This document shows positions 37,150 to 40,734 of a stretch of DNA of 40,734 nucleotides, piece after piece (the first letter of the stretch is position 1; the number at the start of each line of letters is the position of its first letter). The stretch lies in contig CAZRBG010000053.1 of assembly GCA_964598225.1 (NCBI GenBank), positions 1-40,734 on the forward strand. Reading direction: 5' to 3'. The notes beneath the pieces are model-generated. The model ran no database searches. It worked only from the letters and a program-made list of their open reading frames with translations, and had not been told where the DNA came from. The DNA is from SG8-4 sp964598225. GTDB lineage: Bacteria; Planctomycetota; Phycisphaerae; Sedimentisphaerales; Anaerobacaceae. The position numbers and the translations under genes are program-made.

Positions 37150-39816
37150 ATGATAGTCCACAAATCACACATCATTATGAGTCGAGCATACGGCGGCCTG
37201 CTTATTTTGTTCGTTTTACTGTTCTCGGATCTCTACGGCGCATCGGTTACTGTGCTGGTGGACGGCGATAGCCCTCAGGCCATTTTCGCTGCCGAAGACA
37301 TCGAGCACGCCCTGCGAACAAGAGGCCACGTCGCAAAACGATCCGGTCTTGCCGAGCCGACAGTAGTCGGCGAAGACGCAGGTATTGTGCTTTGCAGGCT
37401 CTCTGATGCAAAAGCAGTCAATGTGATGAAGTCACAAAATGCCGAGCCCCCGGCTTCGCTTAAGAGTGAAGGTTACGGCATTCGCACTGGCTCAAACGGC
37501 GGCGAAACCGTGTATTGGGTCGTCGGGGCCGATGAGGCCGGCGTAATGTACGGCGGATTAGAGTTGGCCGAGGTGGTTCGAATCGACGGCCTTGCCGGGA
37601 TCAAAGACGTTGACCATAATCCCTATATGGCGATGCGCGGCACGAAATTCAACTGTCCGCTCGATGTCCGCACACCGAGCTATTCCGATGTCAGCGATGC
37701 GGCGCAGAACAATATCATCGAGATGTGGAACTTCGATTTCTGGAAGGAATATATCGACAATCTCGCGCGTTACAGATATAACTTCGTCTCGCTGTGGTCC
37801 CTGCACCCGTTTCCTTCTCTGGTCAGGGTCCCCGACTATCCCGATGTGGCGCTCGACGACGTCAAACGCTCTACGGTGGAGTGGAAGGAGTTCTATTCTC
37901 TGAACGGCAGAGGCTTCGATGCTCCCGAGATTGTGAACAATGTTGAAACGCTGAAGAAGATGACCATCGAAGAGAAGATCCATTTCTGGCGCAAGGTCAT
38001 GCGCTACGGCAAGCAGCGCAACGTCGATTTCTACTTTGTTACCTGGAATATCTTCGTCAACGGCACCAACGGCAAGTACGGCATTACCGACAGTATCGAC
38101 AACCAAACCACCATCGATTATTTCCGCAAGAGCATTAAGCAGATGTTCCTGACGTATCCCGATCTGGCGGGTGTGGGGCTGACGACGGGCGAGAACATGC
38201 CGAAAGCCTCGTTCGAGCAGAAGGAAGATTGGGCGTTCAAGACGTACGCTCAGGGCGTGCTCGATGCCGCGAAAGAACAGCCCGGCCGCAAAATGACCCT
38301 CATTCACCGACAGCACCAGACCGGAGCAAAGGACATCGCCCGCAAATTCAAACCCGTGATCGACCACGAGGACGTCGAGTTTATCTTCAGTTTCAAATAC
38401 GCCAAGGCGCACGTATTCAGTTCGACCACCCAACCGTACCATCCGGGATTCGTCAGGGATATCAAGGAGGATGGCGGCCTTAAGACAATTTGGACTCTTC
38501 GCAATGACGATGCCTACCACTTCCGCTGGGGTGCTCCCGACTTCGTGCGCGAGTTCGTACGGAACATCCCATACGACGTGTCACGAGGTTTTTATTACGG
38601 ATCGGATCAGTATATATGGGGCCGCGAATTCCTTAGTACCGAACCGGACTCACCCCGGCAGATCGAGATCGTCAAGCACTGGTATCACTGGATGATGTGG
38701 GGCAGGCTCGGCTACGATCCGAATATCGGCAACAAACGCTTCATCAAGATACTCCGCCAGCGATATCCCAGCGTGTCAGGTGAAAAGCTGTTCGAAGCCT
38801 GGCAGCATGCGTCGATGATCTATCCGGTCACGACGGGATTCCACTGGGGCTCGCTGGACTTTCAATGGTACATCGAGGCCTGCAAGAGCCACCCCGGATA
38901 CGCCAGAACCGAGACCGGATTTCACGACATCAACCGCTTTATCACACTTGGGCCGCACGCGACCACGGGCAATATTTCCATCCCCGATTACGTTAAGGCT
39001 TTGGCCGAGGGTAAGACACCCGACGGAACCACTCCGATTGAGGTATCGAAGAAGCTTCACGCCCACGCCGACAAAGCCTTGAATACTCTCTCCGGGCTCG
39101 ATTATGGGAGAAGCAAAGAGTTGAGATTGACCCTCGGAGATATCGAGGCAATTGCTCTTTTGGGAAAGTACTATGCCCACAAAATTCGCGGCGCAACCGA
39201 ACACCTGCTGTACAAGAACACCGGGGAACAGGAGCATCAGGATGCTGCCGTCAGCGAGCTGAACAAAGCCGCCGAATACTGGCGACGCTATACCGCCGTG
39301 GCTCTGGGACAATACAAGAAGCCCTTATGGATGAACAGGGTGGGCATAATGGATTGGAGTGCCCTGTTTGACGAGGTCCTAAAGGATGTCAAAATCGCCG
39401 GCGGAACTCCCAGGCTGACGTCGATGGCTCCGACACCCGGAGGAATCATTGTTGAGGCTGAGGACGCCGTTTCCAATATCGGCCGAAAGCTCGCTGAAGT
39501 CGGCGGGTATACGGGAACCGGGTATGTTGATTTCAGCGGGGCTTCATTCAGGAACTGGGTCGAATGGACTTTCGACGTGCCGCAGGCCGGGCCGTATGTT
39601 CTCGAAGTACGTTATGCTCTGGAAGGAAACGGCGAACATCCAGCTCGCGTGAGAATAAACGGCAAAGAGGCGGGCGAGATGATCCTCTGGACAACGGGTG
39701 GCGAATCCACCTGGGCCTGGGACAGAAAACCGGTGGTTTTAAGTAAGGGAAAGAATACCATCAGACTCACAATCACGGTTCCGACAAAGATCGATCACTT
39801 AAATGTTATTCAATAA
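37150..39816 (+). CDS. Large secreted GH67-like protein with C-terminal CBM6/35 module
   Basis: 888 residues from ATG 37150, which has GGAG 8 bases upstream; the frame also opens at 37102. A signal peptide (about 10-31, ending LYGAS) is followed by an alpha-glucuronidase N-terminal-like domain (about 32-145, 'FAAEDIEHALRTRGH', 'VVGADEAGVMYGGLELAE'). A catalytic-like barrel (about 150-600: MRGTKFNCPLDVRTPSY, DVDFYFVTWNIFVNG-type segments, GVGLTTGENM) comes next, then a helical part and a C-terminal CBM6/CBM35 beta-sandwich (about 755-888: IIVEAEDAVSNIG, YVDFSGASFRNWVEW, VRINGKEAG). By family it would act on uronic-acid-bearing glycans such as glucuronoxylan, held by the CBM. Catalytic residues are not firmly assigned; the family may be a GH67 relative. 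Confidence 0.82.
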   Translation: MIVHKSHIIMSRAYGGLLILFVLLFSDLYGASVTVLVDGDSPQAIFAAEDIEHALRTRGHVAKRSGLAEPTVVGEDAGIVLCRLSDAKAVNVMKSQNAEPPASLKSEGYGIRTGSNGGETVYWVVGADEAGVMYGGLELAEVVRIDGLAGIKDVDHNPYMAMRGTKFNCPLDVRTPSYSDVSDAAQNNIIEMWNFDFWKEYIDNLARYRYNFVSLWSLHPFPSLVRVPDYPDVALDDVKRSTVEWKEFYSLNGRGFDAPEIVNNVETLKKMTIEEKIHFWRKVMRYGKQRNVDFYFVTWNIFVNGTNGKYGITDSIDNQTTIDYFRKSIKQMFLTYPDLAGVGLTTGENMPKASFEQKEDWAFKTYAQGVLDAAKEQPGRKMTLIHRQHQTGAKDIARKFKPVIDHEDVEFIFSFKYAKAHVFSSTTQPYHPGFVRDIKEDGGLKTIWTLRNDDAYHFRWGAPDFVREFVRNIPYDVSRGFYYGSDQYIWGREFLSTEPDSPRQIEIVKHWYHWMMWGRLGYDPNIGNKRFIKILRQRYPSVSGEKLFEAWQHASMIYPVTTGFHWGSLDFQWYIEACKSHPGYARTETGFHDINRFITLGPHATTGNISIPDYVKALAEGKTPDGTTPIEVSKKLHAHADKALNTLSGLDYGRSKELRLTLGDIEAIALLGKYYAHKIRGATEHLLYKNTGEQEHQDAAVSELNKAAEYWRRYTAVALGQYKKPLWMNRVGIMDWSALFDEVLKDVKIAGGTPRLTSMAPTPGGIIVEAEDAVSNIGRKLAEVGGYTGTGYVDFSGASFRNWVEWTFDVPQAGPYVLEVRYALEGNGEHPARVRINGKEAGEMILWTTGGESTWAWDRKPVVLSKGKNTIRLTITVPTKIDHLNVIQ

Positions 39817-39845
39817 TATTACGTAACGGTACTTTTTTTTCGGAC

Positions 39846-39874
39846 TTGCATGAGTATGCCAAAAGGTTTATAAT
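39846..39874 (+). promoter_or_regulatory. Predicted promoter of the last prepilin gene
   Basis: TTGCAT (39846-39851), 17-base spacer, TATAAT (39869-39874), leader of about 80 bases. Confidence 0.65.
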
Positions 39875-39960
39875 ATTGTCCCTGCTGCTGTCTGAAGTGA
39901 TTGTAGCAGACAGCACACGAGTGGTTTGACGGTTTGAGGATAAATCAATGGAGTAAAAAC

Positions 39961-40533
39961 ATGTCCCGCAAAAGAAACACGAAAGGCTTCACGCTTATTG
40001 AGTTGTTGGTTGTTATTGCGATAATTGCTCTTCTGCTTGCGATCCTAATGCCCGCCTTGCAGAGGGTAAAGGAGCAGGCCAAGGCTACGCGGTGTCTGGC
40101 TAATCTCAAACAGATAGGCCTGGCGATGCACGCCTACGCCCCGGATTACGACTATAAGGTGCCACGCGCCGAGGTTCGCCCGAATATTCCAGGCTGGACT
40201 ACTAAGTACAAAGAGCAAGAAATGAGATGGCCCATTCTGTTCATGCCGTATTTAGGTTCGGTAGCCCGCGACGTGGATGACTATTACGAGATCAAGATAT
40301 ATGATTGCCCGAGCTACCCGATAAAAGAGCAGACGGTGGACTACTGCACCAACGCATTCAACCTAAAGGGAACTGGTAAGGAGTTCTTCGGTTTTTCCAG
40401 ACTTGATGAATTCCCACGTCATGCGAAAACGATTTACATGGCTGACTATGAGTACATTCCCGATACAGACAACATAAAAGTCGTAACGAAGGATGATCCT
40501 CCCGATATTATGACTGGACTTTTGCAAAGTTGA
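39961..40533 (+). CDS. Prepilin-type protein, 3' end probably disrupted by an inserted element
   Basis: 190 residues. KGFTLIELLVVIAIIALL is the type IV prepilin signal, nearly identical to the copy at 27918-28733. LMPALQRVKEQAKATRCLAN and a domain with several Cys and aromatic residues follow (DYDYKVPRAEV, CPSYPIKEQTVDYC, FPRHAKTIYMADYE). Start ATG 39961 has GGAG 7 bases upstream. The frame ends abruptly at ...DPPDIMTGLLQS, six bases before a 141-bp inverted-repeat element. Beyond it an open frame reads DNHVGKNIM to the window edge, resembling the 'RH.GKNIMF.DGH' end of such proteins. So the gene is probably longer and interrupted. Confidence 0.8.
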   Translation: MSRKRNTKGFTLIELLVVIAIIALLLAILMPALQRVKEQAKATRCLANLKQIGLAMHAYAPDYDYKVPRAEVRPNIPGWTTKYKEQEMRWPILFMPYLGSVARDVDDYYEIKIYDCPSYPIKEQTVDYCTNAFNLKGTGKEFFGFSRLDEFPRHAKTIYMADYEYIPDTDNIKVVTKDDPPDIMTGLLQS

Positions 40534-40539
40534 AAATTT

Positions 40540-40680
40540 GTAACCGTTCACGGGAAAAAGAGCCGTTATTCGCTTAGAAATAGGATTTTGATCTAATGTC
40601 ACCAACTTTTTCCAAGTGACAACTTGATAAAAGCTGTATTCTTGCCTGATTAACAGCGTTTTTTACCTGTGAACGGTTAC
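40540..40680. mobile_element. 141-bp element with terminal inverted repeats (MITE-like)
   Basis: Left end GTAACCGTTCACGGG and right end CCTGTGAACGGTTAC are complementary at 14 of 15 positions, with further similarity inward (AAAAA then GTTA). The interior is AT-rich and non-coding. Ends starting GTAA and closing TTAC recall IS66-family termini. No 8-bp target duplication was found in the flanks (GAAAATTT versus GTAATGGG), so insertion is not proven. A longer element running past the window edge cannot be excluded. Confidence 0.55.
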
Positions 40681-40734
40681 GTAATGGGCAATTTGACGAC
40701 AAATATTGACAATCACGTTGGTAAAAATATCATG

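Overview
The window looks like a chromosome segment of an anaerobic polysaccharide-degrading planctomycete, most like the Phycisphaerae/Sedimentisphaerales. This is inferred from gene content only: prepilin-type proteins sharing one N-terminal block, Tat-exported Gfo/Idh/MocA and aldo/keto reductase-like proteins, a DUF1080 protein, a secreted sulfatase, a PQQ-repeat protein with a degenerate methyltransferase-like front, and a pentaheme cytochrome. No rRNA, tRNA, CRISPR array or complete transposase was recognised.

Layout. 1-3078 (minus): a CheB-CheR-PAS fusion and the first codons of the next gene. 3307-8419: a PHP-phosphotransferase fusion, a CIA30-MsrB-MsrA fusion, a cold-shock protein, a histidine-kinase remnant, a small lipoprotein and exonuclease III. 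8604-11604 (minus): DUF1080 protein, pentaheme lipoprotein and Tat-exported aldo/keto reductase-like protein, with a hydrolase remnant between. 11798-15293 (plus): sulfatase overlapping a double alpha/beta hydrolase. 15372-23318 (minus): a probable operon of tartrate/malate-type dehydrogenase, transaldolase-like enzyme, MFS carrier, PanB-like aldolase and PQQ-repeat protein. 24087-24624: wreckage of two prepilin genes. 24751-28733: a conserved unknown, Tex and an intact prepilin. 29026-33692: oxidoreductase, polysaccharide deacetylase, QueG-like Fe-S protein and a glycoside-hydrolase-like protein. 33899-36869: accessory genes (CopG-like antitoxin, DUF91 nuclease, PIN-toxin remnant with a surviving partner, isochorismatase-fold protein). 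37150-end: a large GH67-like/CBM protein and a prepilin gene interrupted by a 141-bp inverted-repeat element.

The carbohydrate genes fit a theme of outer-surface breakdown of sulfated, acetylated or uronic-acid polysaccharides followed by cytoplasmic oxidation and aldol cleavage. The strongest candidate for something undescribed is the 8-kb minus-strand operon. Its dehydrogenase has Phe where the family has the catalytic Tyr, and its transaldolase-like protein has altered acid/base residues. Neither fits the textbook reaction of its family.

Three genome-wide habits are visible. First, short palindromic units recur between genes and also inside genes, including one in a signal peptide and one in an esterase. 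Their arm sequences vary but stay self-complementary. Second, many predicted promoters share a TTGC-type -35 with a TATAAT-like -10. Third, at least three genes have the -10 box so close to the start codon that leaderless mRNA is predicted. Several genes are decayed by internal deletion.
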